The notes: generated by a model from the letters alone, not told the origin. Shown: positions 8,899 through 18,572, numbered from the stretch's first letter. The stretch is DNA of 64,000 nt from UBA4582 sp047630175 (GCA_047630175.1 JBLHVI010000006.1:52802-116801), one strand, 5' to 3'. Program-made: numbers and translations.

Positions 8899-9579
8899 AT
8901 GAATGCATTGATCGCAGAGAAAAACTTTGTTCAGGGAAAGCTGGTATCTGCCGAGGCAGAGATCGTGCGTGCCGCACTAGTGGCGCGCGGGCTGGAAACC
9001 CCGATGATTGAAAACGGTTTGAGTCGCAACGAGAAGTACGCGCGCATTCGCCATTCCATGACGCAAGTATTAGACACACTAGGCTTGGACTTGACCGACG
9101 ACAGCCTGGCAGAGACACCGCATCGGATCGCAAAGATGTATGTCGACGAGGTTTTTGGTGGACTTGATTACAGTAGTTTTCCGTCGATCTCGGTGATTGA
9201 TAATAAAATGGCGGTCGAAGAGATGGTGAAGGTCTCGGGTATATCTTTGGTGAGTACCTGTGAGCATCATTTCGTTACCATCGATGGCAAAGCGAAAGTG
9301 GCATATATTCCTGGTGATAAGATTATTGGCCTGTCGAAAATCAATCGCATTGTCAATTTCTTTGCGCAGCGTCCACAAATCCAAGAGCGCCTCAATCAGC
9401 AGATCATGCTAGCGCTGCAGACGCTGCTCGGCACTCAAAATGTCGCTGTCGCGATTGAGGCTACGCATTACTGTGTCAAGGCCCGTGGAATCCGTGATGC
9501 GGGTTCCGAGACCTCTACGATGTCCTTGGGTGGCACCTTCAAAACCGACAAGACACTCCGCGCAGAATTTTTGGGTTAG
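8899..9579 (+). CDS. folE: GTP cyclohydrolase I
   Basis: A 226-residue protein closely following E. coli FolE: DDSLAETPHRIAKMYVDEVF near residue 73, STCEHHFVTIDGKAKVAYIP near 116, GLSKINRIV, and HYCVKARGIRD near 190. The Cys and His of CEHH and the later Cys of HYCVKARG are the zinc ligands. It converts GTP to 7,8-dihydroneopterin triphosphate, the first step of tetrahydrofolate synthesis. The N-terminus is about ten residues longer than E. coli. The next gene starts about 100 bp downstream. Confidence 0.95.
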   Translation: MNALIAEKNFVQGKLVSAEAEIVRAALVARGLETPMIENGLSRNEKYARIRHSMTQVLDTLGLDLTDDSLAETPHRIAKMYVDEVFGGLDYSSFPSISVIDNKMAVEEMVKVSGISLVSTCEHHFVTIDGKAKVAYIPGDKIIGLSKINRIVNFFAQRPQIQERLNQQIMLALQTLLGTQNVAVAIEATHYCVKARGIRDAGSETSTMSLGGTFKTDKTLRAEFLG

Positions 9580-9679
9580 CGCCCTTGCCGCGCTTTGCGG
9601 TGCCGTGTTACTCGGTAATGTGATATAAGCCTGAGCTCAGTGTGAGTAGCTGTAACAACACAGGCACAGGCGGTTGAAA

Positions 9680-9934
9680 ATGAGCACTACCAAGGCTATC
9701 ACGCCAGGGCTATACCAACATTACAAAGGCCAAGAGTATGAGGTGTTTGAGGTCGCGCGACACAGCGAGACTGAGGCCGAACTCGTGGTTTATCGGTGTC
9801 TTTATGGCGATTTCAGTTGGTGGGTCAGGCCACTGGCGATGTTTTTAGAGACCGTGGTGGTGGGCAGTGAAAATGTGCCGAGGTTTCGTTATATCGGCAC
9901 TATGGCGTCGACCGACAGCAAACCAGCCGTTTAG
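9680..9934 (+). CDS. DUF1653 domain protein
   Basis: An 84-residue protein starting MSTTKAITPG at 9680, with GGCGG just upstream. The DUF1653 pattern is clear: PGLYQHYKGQEYEVF near the start, VVYRCLYGDFSWWVRPLAMF in the middle and a C-terminal RFRYIG. These small single-domain proteins are widespread; function is not established. Its stop codon abuts the ATG of rlmA, so the two are very likely translated from one message. Confidence 0.85.
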   Translation: MSTTKAITPGLYQHYKGQEYEVFEVARHSETEAELVVYRCLYGDFSWWVRPLAMFLETVVVGSENVPRFRYIGTMASTDSKPAV

Positions 9935-10783
9935 ATGCGTTGGCGCTGTCCGGTATGTAGCGACGATCTAGCGCTTGCTGAGGGCGGCGCTGTTTGCAGG
10001 CAGGGTCACCAGTTTGACCGGGCTCGCCAAGGTTACATTAACTTGTTACCCGCTAATCACAAGGCGAGCCGTGACCCCGGTGATTCAAGCGAGATGATAA
10101 ACGCACGCCAGCGCTTTTTAGGTGCGGGTTATTACCAGCCTTTGGCACTCGCGATGTCTGATATGCTGGATGAACAGACCAGTGATCTTGCCGCTGTGAG
10201 ACTCCTCGACTGTGGTTGCGGTGAGGGTTACTACACGCATCAGTTTGCTAAGACCTTAGCGTCGAAAAGACGGTTCTCGAAACCAGATTCAAATGGGCTG
10301 AGTCCAGTGCAGGTCGCTGGCGTTGATATTTCACGCATGGCTTTGCGCGTTGCCTCTCGCCAATATCCCGCGTTAGCTTTCGTTGTGGCGAGTAATTTTC
10401 ACGTGCCTGTGCAAGCCTCAGAAGTAGACGTGATGACCCGAATATTTGCCCCTGGCGACAGTCTTGAAGTGCGCCGCGTGCTAGCGCCTCAGGGTAAGTT
10501 GTTAGTGGTCTATCCCGGGCCGCGTCATTTGTTCGAGCTCAAAGCGGATATTTATAGCGTGCCCCGCGAACACGCTTCTCCACCGGTGCCTGAAGGTTTT
10601 GTGTGTATTGAAGAGCGTCGTCTGCAGTTTCCGTTGCTACTCAGCGAACCTGATCTGATTAAGGCGCTGCTGGATATGACGCCATTTACCTGGAGTCGCC
10701 GGCACGATGCTGAAACGTTATTACCGCATCAATTAGCCACGCAGGCTGATTTCGTGCTGCGCTGCTACCAAGTTTCTCTTTGA
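9935..10783 (+). CDS. rlmA: 23S rRNA (guanine-N1)-methyltransferase RlmA
   Basis: A 282-residue SAM-dependent methyltransferase. The N-terminus has a zinc finger formed by WRCPVC and the later CRQGHQFD, then ARQGYINLLP, typical of RlmA/RrmA. The SAM motif is LLDCGCGEGYY near residue 90. RlmA methylates N1 of G745 in 23S rRNA in Gram-negative bacteria. The gene follows the DUF1653 gene without spacing, suggesting translational coupling. Confidence 0.9.
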   Translation: MRWRCPVCSDDLALAEGGAVCRQGHQFDRARQGYINLLPANHKASRDPGDSSEMINARQRFLGAGYYQPLALAMSDMLDEQTSDLAAVRLLDCGCGEGYYTHQFAKTLASKRRFSKPDSNGLSPVQVAGVDISRMALRVASRQYPALAFVVASNFHVPVQASEVDVMTRIFAPGDSLEVRRVLAPQGKLLVVYPGPRHLFELKADIYSVPREHASPPVPEGFVCIEERRLQFPLLLSEPDLIKALLDMTPFTWSRRHDAETLLPHQLATQADFVLRCYQVSL

Positions 10784-11053
10784 CGATAGCCCATCGTTGG
10801 CGGCTGCTGTAATTCCTGCTTCACAATGATGCAACCACGCCACCGGCGCGTTAAGTCAACGCAGCGTTGCGTGTGCCAATTGGTTATTTTTTCTGCCAAA
10901 TAGGCCTTTTCATTGACGATTCATTGGTTGGCATCAACTTTGCTCATTAACGACAGTGGTGAAGGTTGATGAGTTGATGCGAGCACGCCATTCAAGGATT
11001 GCGCCACATCACTTCCAGCGAGGCGACGACATTGAATATTCAGGAGCAGGATA

Positions 11054-11896
11054 GTGGATACAGCATCGAAGCAACGTAGTGCAGTCGTGCAAGAAGCGAC
11101 GGCTGAAGTGCAGCCAAAAATGCAGAGTGGCCCCAATCCCCGGCAAGTGACGGGCTGGGCGCGTCTGCTCAGACGCGCCTGCCGACATAGAGAATACACC
11201 CGGTGGACTGATCAGTATTGTCAGCCATTACACATCATTGGTCGTGAACGGCTAGATGGTTTGCATGGACCAGCAATTTTTATTGCCAACCACCAGAGCC
11301 ATATGGACACGCCAGTCATTATGGCTGCTCTGCCTGATCGACTAAAAGACAATTTCTTCTTTGGCGCCGCAGCTGATCGTTGGTTTGTCAAAGGTAAAAG
11401 GAAGCTGATCTTACAGCCATGGTATCAGTCTCTGGTGATGGGCAACTTCCCGATTGTGCGCGGCGGTGGATCGAAAACCCTAGACTACGCGCGTTGGTTG
11501 CTGGTCAATGGTCATAACATCTGTATCTTTCCGGAAGGGACCCGTTCTACGTCCAGTGAGCTGGGTGAATTTCGTCACGGAGTTAGTTTGTTGGCGCGTG
11601 CTCTAGGCGTGCCCGTAGTGCCGGTGGTTCTCAAAGGTCTGCGTGAGCTGCGACCAAAGGGCGCGCGCGAAATTACTCCGGGGCCCGTGGTTGCCTCTAT
11701 TCTTGACCCGGTTTACTTAACGGCGGGCATGAGTGTAGAGGAAAGCACGACACTGCTTCGAAATACCATGTCTAAGGCGTTTAGCCAGACGCTGGTTTTT
11801 AATGAACCGCAAGCGAGTCGTGCGTCTAGCGCTACGGGTTGGCGGGCGCGCATTAAGGCCTCGTTAAGCGATAGGCTATTGTCGACGAGCCGTTAG
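11054..11896 (+). CDS. PlsC-family lysophospholipid acyltransferase
   Basis: A 280-residue acyltransferase with a GTG start at 11054, supported by AGGAG about 8 bp upstream. Motif I is ANHQSHMDTPVIMAAL and motif III FPEGTRSTSSELGEF. It differs from the PlsC at 5364 by lacking an obvious N-terminal hydrophobic anchor and by a longer polar N-terminus. It probably acylates a lysophospholipid or a related alcohol. Its end overlaps the convergent phosphotransferase gene by 21 bp. Confidence 0.8.
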   Translation: MDTASKQRSAVVQEATAEVQPKMQSGPNPRQVTGWARLLRRACRHREYTRWTDQYCQPLHIIGRERLDGLHGPAIFIANHQSHMDTPVIMAALPDRLKDNFFFGAAADRWFVKGKRKLILQPWYQSLVMGNFPIVRGGGSKTLDYARWLLVNGHNICIFPEGTRSTSSELGEFRHGVSLLARALGVPVVPVVLKGLRELRPKGAREITPGPVVASILDPVYLTAGMSVEESTTLLRNTMSKAFSQTLVFNEPQASRASSATGWRARIKASLSDRLLSTSR

Positions 11897-12943
11897 TTTT
11901 GCCCAGTCAAGCTCCAGGCACATCTGGCAACTGCGTGCTGCCATGGCCATGAACATGTCATTGCCGCGTGGTGTTTCATCGACGATAGTGGCAGCAATAA
12001 CGGCCATCACTAACCCTGCCGGCGAATAATTGCGGTAGTAACGAAAGGCTTCGTTGAAATCTAGGTTGATCCGGTAAGACTTCAGCACCCCTAGGTAATG
12101 TTTGATCAATTGTTGTTCTTCTTTGAGTCGTAGTTCGGGTGCCAACGAAGTGCCTAGGCAGTAGCTAACATCGAGTAGCGGGCAGTTCAGCGAGATTGTC
12201 TGCCAATCAACCACGGCCAGCGGATAGGGGCCGCCAAACATCATGTTGTCGAGTCGGTAGTCGCCGTGACTTAGTACGCCGGGGCCTTCGTACAAGCGAT
12301 TGCTATCAATCAGGCGCTCCCCGACAAGATTAACCAGCCCGACGTGGTCTGGCTCAAGGTCGGCGTGATAGCGTTGCATAAACGCTGGTTCAAGCGTTTG
12401 GTAGAAATGCTGTTTACCGACGGTACCGTCAGCCGCGAGACTATCGCTGAGTAACTCGGAGGGTTTAAGGCTACGATCACCCCATCTTGGCCCCTGCAAC
12501 TTTGCGAGTTGCTCCAGTGCCATGGCGGCTTGGTCTATGCTGCAGCCGGCTAGCTGGTCGCCTTGTTCTCCTGGCGCGAGGTCTTCCATAATAATGACAA
12601 AGTCGTGGGTCTCTTGATTGGCGTCGGCAAATAGTATTTTTGGTGTTTGAATGTCCACATCAGGGCCGAGTGCTTTATAAAAAAACACTTCTCGAATATA
12701 AGTCTGCATATCAATGCCAGTTTGCTTGCTCTTGGGGTCCAGCGCGGCAAACTTGCCGATCACTGAGGCGGGCGTTCCGCTGCCGGCCAGCTTGAAACGG
12801 ACATTCTCGCCCACTTGTCCGGTGCCGACAGGCGCAGCCTCTATATCGTCTACCCGTACGTCGAGCCCTGCGTGTTGGAATACTTGTGTCAGCCATGCGG
12901 GTGTGATGTTGTCTGGGTGAGTTATGATAGCGGGGCTAGGCAT
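11876..12943 (-). CDS. Aminoglycoside-phosphotransferase-fold kinase
   Basis: About 355 residues from the preferred Met at 12943 (MPSPAIITHPDN); the frame extends to 13003. The kinase-like signature is HGDYRLDNMMFGG (catalytic Asp and Asn) followed by LAVVDWQTI (the metal-binding Asp). An upstream nucleotide-binding part with VIGKFAA is visible. The overall pattern fits the APH/ecdysteroid-kinase-like phosphotransferase superfamily, which phosphorylates small hydroxylated molecules or choline. Resistance to an antibiotic cannot be inferred. It is divergent from the photolyase. Confidence 0.78.
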   Translation of the reverse strand: MPSPAIITHPDNITPAWLTQVFQHAGLDVRVDDIEAAPVGTGQVGENVRFKLAGSGTPASVIGKFAALDPKSKQTGIDMQTYIREVFFYKALGPDVDIQTPKILFADANQETHDFVIIMEDLAPGEQGDQLAGCSIDQAAMALEQLAKLQGPRWGDRSLKPSELLSDSLAADGTVGKQHFYQTLEPAFMQRYHADLEPDHVGLVNLVGERLIDSNRLYEGPGVLSHGDYRLDNMMFGGPYPLAVVDWQTISLNCPLLDVSYCLGTSLAPELRLKEEQQLIKHYLGVLKSYRINLDFNEAFRYYRNYSPAGLVMAVIAATIVDETPRGNDMFMAMAARSCQMCLELDWAKLTARRQ

Positions 12944-13157
12944 GGCATATTTCCATTGTGGCGCAGGTGTTGGTGGGGGCAAAACGACCCACTCGGTGCG
13001 CAAGAATAGGTTTATTGTGGGTCAGGTTGCAATGCCAGTCTGGCCTCGCGACATACGCCGCCCGATACGCGATATATAATGATCCGCGCTTGTTTACGTG
13101 GCGTAAGCCTGTCGTATAGAGTCCGCCGCAATAGTGGCCCATAAAAAGTGATGTTGT

Positions 13158-14534
13158 ATGACGCAAAGTCTGTTTATTTTTCGACGAGACCTCAGGGTTT
13201 TCGATAACACCGGGTTGCTTGAGGCCGCCCGCGGATCAGACCGGGTGACGCCGTGTTTCATATTCGATGAGTCACTGCTCGCGCGCTGCGAGCAAAACAA
13301 TTTTCGGCTGGCCTTTCTACACGAGAGCTTAGCCGATCTTGACCGACAGCTTCAGGCCTTGGGTTCTCGGTTGAATATTCTAGTGGGTAAGCCGACCCAA
13401 CTGCTGGCTGAGATATTGGCGGCAGGCGAGATCGATAATGTCTACGTGAATCGCGATTACACGCCCCTGAGTCGCCGCCGCGACGAGGCGTTAGCTGCAG
13501 TGTGCAATAGCCATGGGGCGGGTTTCCACACCATAAGCGATGCGTTACTAAACGAACCTGAGCAGGTCTATAAGGGTGATGGCGGGCATTACGCAGTATT
13601 TACGCCGTTCTATAATCGCGCTCGCCAGTTATTTGTTGCGCCACCCCAGTCGCAACTACCGACTAACCTGTCTGCTGAGCCATTGTCGGTGGCATCGTCA
13701 GTGAAGGCGCAGTTGCCCGTCGCGCCGACAATGACAGGCTCCGTGTTTACCTCGGGTCGCACTGGCGCATTGCAGGTATTGGGAAATCTGGCGCCGTTGG
13801 AGAACTACGCTAACGAGCGTGATTTTCCTGCCATGCAAGGCACTAGCCGTCTCTCCGCTCACCTTAGATTCGGTACCTGCTCTATTCGAGAAGCCTACCA
13901 GAGTATTACGGCGGCTCTGGGTGAGCAGCACCCAATGCTGCGACAACTCTACTGGCGAGATTTCTATACGCATATTGCCTACTATCGGCCGCGGGTTTTC
14001 GGCCATGCTTTTCGGGGTGTTTATGATGCGGTGGTCTGGGATCGTGATCAATCCAAGTTCGAGCAATGGTGTGCAGGTCAGACCGGCTTTCCTATCGTCG
14101 ACGCGGGTATGCGGGAACTGACTAGCACGGGCTACATGCATAACCGGGTACGTATGGTGGTGGCTTCCTTTCTCGTCAAGAACCTCCATCTTGACTGGCG
14201 CTGGGGCGAAGCATTTTTTAAGCAGTATTTGGTGGATTTTGATCCCTGTGTGAACAACGGTAGCTGGCAGTGGGCTGCGTCCACGGGTGCTGACGCACAG
14301 CCATATTTTCGCGTATTTAATCCTTGGCGGCAGCAACTCAAGTTTGATTCTCGGGCGCAATACATCAAGCGCTGGGTGCCAGAGTTAGCAGATTGGGATC
14401 CGAAGGCGGTGCATCGCTTAGAAAAAGACCCCGCGGGCTACCTACCGCCGATGGTTGACTTGAAGGCCAGTGCCGAGATCATTAAGGCGCGTTTCCGCGC
14501 GGTTAAGGATGCGCAGGCTGAGTCCGGCGCCTGA
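13158..14534 (+). CDS. phrB: Deoxyribodipyrimidine photolyase
   Basis: A 458-residue cryptochrome/photolyase. The N-terminal antenna domain begins SLFIFRRDLRVFDNTGL. The C-terminal FAD domain carries the near-invariant stretches QLYWRDFYTHI, GFPIVDAGMREL, GYMHNRVRMVVASFL, and VNNGSWQWAASTGADA near residue 366. It repairs cyclobutane pyrimidine dimers with blue light, consistent with a surface-water organism. The length is standard for class I CPD photolyases. It is a single gene with no lexA-type site recognised upstream. Confidence 0.93.
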   Translation: MTQSLFIFRRDLRVFDNTGLLEAARGSDRVTPCFIFDESLLARCEQNNFRLAFLHESLADLDRQLQALGSRLNILVGKPTQLLAEILAAGEIDNVYVNRDYTPLSRRRDEALAAVCNSHGAGFHTISDALLNEPEQVYKGDGGHYAVFTPFYNRARQLFVAPPQSQLPTNLSAEPLSVASSVKAQLPVAPTMTGSVFTSGRTGALQVLGNLAPLENYANERDFPAMQGTSRLSAHLRFGTCSIREAYQSITAALGEQHPMLRQLYWRDFYTHIAYYRPRVFGHAFRGVYDAVVWDRDQSKFEQWCAGQTGFPIVDAGMRELTSTGYMHNRVRMVVASFLVKNLHLDWRWGEAFFKQYLVDFDPCVNNGSWQWAASTGADAQPYFRVFNPWRQQLKFDSRAQYIKRWVPELADWDPKAVHRLEKDPAGYLPPMVDLKASAEIIKARFRAVKDAQAESGA

Positions 14535-14647
14535 TACTATCTTTGGCAACTTTTCCTGTTGTTGATAACGCGTAGCGGGGCGCGTTTATCGGCAAGCCTT
14601 CACCAGAAAGCTTCGAATGAGCAAAGTATGATGGAAAAAATGAAGGC

Positions 14648-15883
14648 ATGTTGACGCGTCAGGATTGCATTGAGCTGGATGTCGCTGATCCGTTACGGGC
14701 TCATCGACATGACTTCGCGATGCCTGACAATCTTATCTATTTTGATGGGAACTCTTTGGGAGCGTTGCCTCACTGTGTGGTTGAGCGCCTCGGCACAACA
14801 GTGACGTCGCAATGGGGTGAGGACTTGATTCGTGGCTGGAACAAGCACTGGATAGACATGCCCGTCAGCGTCGGTGAGAAAATCGCCCCCATTATTGGCG
14901 CTGCAGCGGGCCAGGTAGTCTGTGCTGACTCGATCTCAGTCAATTTGTTTAAACTGCTAGCTGCCGCGCTGCAGCTTAATCCCGGTCGTCACACCATCGT
15001 TTCACAGACCGATAATTTCCCGACAGACCTTTATATGGCGCAGGGGCTATCACGGCTTGTCGGCGACAAGCATTGTCGTTTGAAGCAGGTTGACGAGGCG
15101 CAATTGCTGCAGAGCATTGACGATGACACGTGTGTAGTAATGCTCACCGAGGTGAATTTTCGCACCGGCCGGCGTCACGACGTCGCTGCTATTACCCGCG
15201 CGGCGCACGCCCGCGGCGCATTAGTGCTTTGGGACCTGGCACATAGTGCAGGGGCTATGCCCGTATATCTAGACGATTGGGGCGTCGATTTGGCGGTTGG
15301 GTGCGGCTACAAGTTTCTTAATGGTGGGCCTGGTGCGCCGGCATTTCTGTATGTTGCTACGCGTCATCAAGATCAGGCCATGCAGCCCCTGACTGGCTGG
15401 ATGGGGCATGCAGCACCCTTTGATTTTGATGCTGATTATTCGCCTGGTTCGGGTGTTTTGCGATTTTTATGTGGTACGCCATCGGTGTTGGGTTTGAGTG
15501 CACTCGATGCTGCATTGGATATGTGGCGCGATATTGACCTGCTAGCGGTAAGGCATAAGTCGCAACAGTTATCTCGCTGGTTCATTGAGCTCGTAAGCCA
15601 GTCGAATTCCTTGCAGAGCTTAATTCTTATTAGTCCTTCAGAGGACAATGCGCGTGGCAGTCAGGTGTGTTACCGACATTCTGACGGCTATAGCATGGTG
15701 CAGGCGTTAATTGCTGAAGGTATCGTGGCTGACTTCCGTGCGCCTGACATTCTTCGTTTCGGGTTTAGCTCGCTTTACAACCGCTATGTTGACGTCTGGG
15801 ACGCAGTGTCGTGTCTTGCCGAGTTGGTTGCTGCGGGAACCCACCAAAACGCCAGGTTTCAAATCAAATCATCGGTTACTTAG
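14648..15883 (+). CDS. kynU: Kynureninase
   Basis: A 411-residue PLP enzyme. NLIYFDGNSLGALP near residue 28 is the typical kynureninase start, and the Schiff-base lysine is Lys222 in VGCGYKFLNGGPGAPAFLYV. It cleaves kynurenine to anthranilate and alanine in tryptophan breakdown. Neither tryptophan 2,3-dioxygenase nor formamidase lies in this window, so the rest of the pathway must be elsewhere. It is convergent with the aminotransferase gene. Confidence 0.92.
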   Translation: MLTRQDCIELDVADPLRAHRHDFAMPDNLIYFDGNSLGALPHCVVERLGTTVTSQWGEDLIRGWNKHWIDMPVSVGEKIAPIIGAAAGQVVCADSISVNLFKLLAAALQLNPGRHTIVSQTDNFPTDLYMAQGLSRLVGDKHCRLKQVDEAQLLQSIDDDTCVVMLTEVNFRTGRRHDVAAITRAAHARGALVLWDLAHSAGAMPVYLDDWGVDLAVGCGYKFLNGGPGAPAFLYVATRHQDQAMQPLTGWMGHAAPFDFDADYSPGSGVLRFLCGTPSVLGLSALDAALDMWRDIDLLAVRHKSQQLSRWFIELVSQSNSLQSLILISPSEDNARGSQVCYRHSDGYSMVQALIAEGIVADFRAPDILRFGFSSLYNRYVDVWDAVSCLAELVAAGTHQNARFQIKSSVT

Positions 15884-15897
15884 GGTAATTGTTTAAC

Positions 15898-15937
15898 AAA
15901 AAAGCACGCCTGCCTGCCAGCAGCAAGACAGGTGCGC
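15898..15937 (-). terminator. Intrinsic terminator after the exported aminotransferase
   Basis: Read on the minus strand, GCGCACCTG pairs with CAGGCGTGC (one mismatch and one G-T wobble) and is followed by six T residues. It lies just after the stop codon of the minus-strand aminotransferase and just beyond the end of kynU. Confidence 0.65.
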
Positions 15938-15947
15938 TCATTAGTCA

Positions 15948-17111
15948 CTAAGCGTTCATCGCATCCAACACCTTCGGTAAGGCGGTGACGTATTTTTGAA
16001 CGTCCGGGATAAGCCCCGTGCTTACGCGTGACCAGTGTGTGTAATCACGGTAGATGCCACGAATCAAAATGTTCTCAGCCGCCATTTTCTGCCTAAATGT
16101 TTCGGCGTTGAGTTTGCCCAGATTAACGAACACAAAGCTTGCCTGGGACGGAGCAGCAGTAAGGCCGTTGCTCTTTATTGCAGACATGATCATTTCTCTG
16201 CCTTCCATAATCTTTTCTTTCGAATGCTTTAAGAAGGCAAAATCGTTGTAGCTGGCAACAGCGCCGGCAACGCCGGCTTGATTCATTGCATAATTACCGA
16301 GGCTATACTCGTTAGCCATCGCAGTGGTTTTCTCTGATGCAATCATATAGCCAACACGCATGCCGGCGAGGCCATATATTTTGGAGAAAGTGCGGGCGAC
16401 GACCACGTCGTAGCCTTCCTTGATCAAAGAGACCATCGAATTTGCTTCGGGATCGTCGGTGAGTTCGTTGTAGGCTTCATCAACGAGGATAGTCGCTTTT
16501 TTGGACGCTGACTTACAAAAGGCTTTGAGCTCAGCTGAATCGACAACCATACCTGTTGGGTTGTTTGGGTTGCAGATCTGCACCATAGCGACATCGGGAG
16601 TAATCGCGGCCGCCATAGCTTTCAAGTCAACGGACAAGTCCTCAGTTTTTTCCATATAAACCAGTTCCCCACCCTGGCGTATGGCGGCTCTCGATGTTGT
16701 GTCCCAGAACAGGTCTGGGCCGAGGATTTTGCCAGTCTTGGCTTTGGCGACGGCCAGATAAGTCAGTACGCCGCTCGATCCAGAGCTGAGGCTGATGTAG
16801 CTTTCAGGAACGCCGTGGCGCTCAGCAATCATCGAGATCAATCGGGGCACGGATTCACTGATGTAGTAGGCCCCTTTGGTTGATGCTGCGGTCATCGCCG
16901 CAATGGCTCCCTTGCTGGGTCCGAACGGATTCTCGTTAGCGTTGAGTTTTGCAATTCCTGGGGCGGGGCCATACAGCGGAGCAGGCATCGTAGTGGCCAT
17001 GGCGCTGCTGGCGCTGGCGCCGTTGAATGCCATGAGTGAACTGCCGGCAACGGCGCTGGTAACCAGTGCCGAGCCTCGCAGAAACCCGCGTCTTGATAGT
17101 TCGTTAGCCAT
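15948..17111 (-). CDS. Tat-exported class I/II (HisC-like) aminotransferase
   Basis: A 387-residue protein. The N-terminus MANELSRRGFLRGSALVTSA is a twin-arginine signal followed by a hydrophobic stretch and an Ala-rich cleavage region near residue 39. The mature part is a fold-type I aminotransferase: LNANENPFGPS, NPNNPTG (181-187), Asp211 in LVDEAYNEL and the PLP lysine Lys244 in TFSKIYGLAGMRVGY, resembling histidinol-phosphate aminotransferases. The Tat signal implies folding with PLP in the cytoplasm before export to the periplasm. It is probably co-transcribed with the upstream TauE/SafE permease, 58 bp away. The amino donor and acceptor are unknown. Confidence 0.85.
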   Translation of the reverse strand: MANELSRRGFLRGSALVTSAVAGSSLMAFNGASASSAMATTMPAPLYGPAPGIAKLNANENPFGPSKGAIAAMTAASTKGAYYISESVPRLISMIAERHGVPESYISLSSGSSGVLTYLAVAKAKTGKILGPDLFWDTTSRAAIRQGGELVYMEKTEDLSVDLKAMAAAITPDVAMVQICNPNNPTGMVVDSAELKAFCKSASKKATILVDEAYNELTDDPEANSMVSLIKEGYDVVVARTFSKIYGLAGMRVGYMIASEKTTAMANEYSLGNYAMNQAGVAGAVASYNDFAFLKHSKEKIMEGREMIMSAIKSNGLTAAPSQASFVFVNLGKLNAETFRQKMAAENILIRGIYRDYTHWSRVSTGLIPDVQKYVTALPKVLDAMNA

Positions 17112-17169
17112 GGTGGTGTCTCCTTATCGTGAATGCTTGATGCATAGGATTGATGGTTGCAAAGGTGCG

Positions 17170-18003
17170 TTAAAAAGTCGTTAGTGTCTTATAAAACATG
17201 GTGGACGAAACGCCCAATAAGTAGAGACCAAAAATTCGTTTCAAATGAATCTCGTTGAGATTGTGCGCCCACCCTGCACCTATAGGCGCCGTGATAATCG
17301 ACATCAAGGAAATGGCAGCTAGGGCAGGTAAGTTGACATAGCCAAATGAACCGATGGGTAGGTCTGCCGTTTGCCAACCAAGATAAGCAAAGCCGATGGT
17401 GCCGGGTACGGAAATAATAAAGCCAACGCCTGCGGCGGTGGCGACAGCTTGGTGGACCTTACGGTCGCACATCACCATGGTTACCACTGTGATCGTGCCG
17501 CCGCCGATACCGAGCAAGGATGAAAAACCGCCTAAAAATGTTGCGAGTAGACCCCGGCCAGCCCCGGTAGGCATTGAGAAACCTGTTTGCTTGGCAAAAA
17601 GCTGCGGGAACAAGAAGTAGAAGGAATAGAACAGAACGCCAACAGCAAACATCAAAATCAAGTTGGATCCATCTACTAAGGATGCGATATACAGGCCAAT
17701 CGCAACGCCAATCACAAGCCAAGGTGCCCAGTCTCGCAATATCTGGAAGTCGACGGCATCACGTTTCATATGCGCCTGCACCGAGCGAGAGGAAGAAATG
17801 ATAATGGAGGCAAGGGAAGTGCCAACGGCGAGGTAAATATGCTGGGCGTAGTTCTCACTAAAGAGCGGAAAGACCGCAAGTAAAGCGGGTACGACGACAA
17901 AACCGCCGCCATTGCCAAATAGCCCGGCGGTTAGACCGGCAATAGCGCCTGCTATAAAAAGTGCGCCAATTAACGTTGTGGCAGTTACTAAAGACATTTC
18001 CAT
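17170..18003 (-). CDS. TauE/SafE family sulfite/organosulfonate exporter-like permease
   Basis: A membrane protein of about 277 residues starting MEMSLVTATT at 18003; the frame continues to 18063. It has around eight hydrophobic segments and the two family repeats GLTAGLFGNGGGFVVVPALL and GGFSSLLGIGGGTITVVTM. TauE/SafE proteins move small anions such as sulfite or sulfoacetate. Its immediate downstream neighbour is the Tat-exported aminotransferase, hinting at periplasmic handling of a sulfur- or amino-containing compound. Confidence 0.85.
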   Translation of the reverse strand: MEMSLVTATTLIGALFIAGAIAGLTAGLFGNGGGFVVVPALLAVFPLFSENYAQHIYLAVGTSLASIIISSSRSVQAHMKRDAVDFQILRDWAPWLVIGVAIGLYIASLVDGSNLILMFAVGVLFYSFYFLFPQLFAKQTGFSMPTGAGRGLLATFLGGFSSLLGIGGGTITVVTMVMCDRKVHQAVATAAGVGFIISVPGTIGFAYLGWQTADLPIGSFGYVNLPALAAISLMSIITAPIGAGWAHNLNEIHLKRIFGLYLLGVSSTMFYKTLTTF

Positions 18004-18537
18004 GAACAGCTGTTCCAGCGTGAATGAGTTCCTTGGTATCTTTCTATTCAAGATATGTACCATCTATCGCGTTCTTCGATCAGTATTTTCGATTGCACCT
18101 TAAATTAATTGGTGAGCACCTGATAAATCAGTAAAAGGTATACGGCTGATGTCTTTCATTGATGGTTGTCGAGGACCGACAACCCCGTTGGTGTTGAGTC
18201 TGGATGCCTAGGTTGCCTTTTATTGGTGATCCTAGGGCCGCTGGCGCACTATAAAAGTGCGTTATTGGGCGCGCTACCAAAGTGGTGCGCTGCAATATAA
18301 TTTGCGCCCAAATAACGCAGCGATAAATAAACTTTCTCACCTAAAAGCCTAAATGATGAGCATTTTGAGGGAACGTCTAACCGGAGCAGAAATATCCAGC
18401 AGCTTGAACTGCGTATTGTATGAATAGCCCAGCGGTAGGCCAACTGCCTGTTGCGCGCGTATGCAGATGTCTTCGGGTGATTTGTTAACTGAAGAAAAGC
18501 CGCGGTACTGCTGTTTGGTCTGTCGTCGAAGACAAAG
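18004..18537. other. Gene-free stretch between permease and candidate sRNA
   Basis: No convincing coding region. Short minus-strand frames at 18249-18555 overlap one another and match nothing I recognise. The first part must hold the promoter of the permease operon. Confidence 0.4.
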
Positions 18538-18566
18538 TTGGCCCGCAAAGTGCATTAAGTTATACC
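18538..18566 (+). promoter_or_regulatory. Candidate sigma-70 promoter for the sRNA or rlmKL leader
   Basis: TTGGCC at 18538-18543 and TATACC at 18561-18566 are separated by exactly 17 bp, giving a predicted transcription start near 18573. It lies upstream of a series of hairpins and a strong terminator. Confidence 0.45.
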
Positions 18567-18572
18567 ATCAAG

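Noticed and set aside
13698..14360. Long minus-strand frame (220 codons) inside the photolyase gene
   Set aside because: It lies wholly antisense to a well-supported gene, has no recognisable domain and no ribosome-binding site.
18249..18555. Minus-strand short frames before rlmKL
   Set aside because: Two overlapping frames, no family match, no ribosome-binding site; one contains the candidate promoter region of the sRNA.
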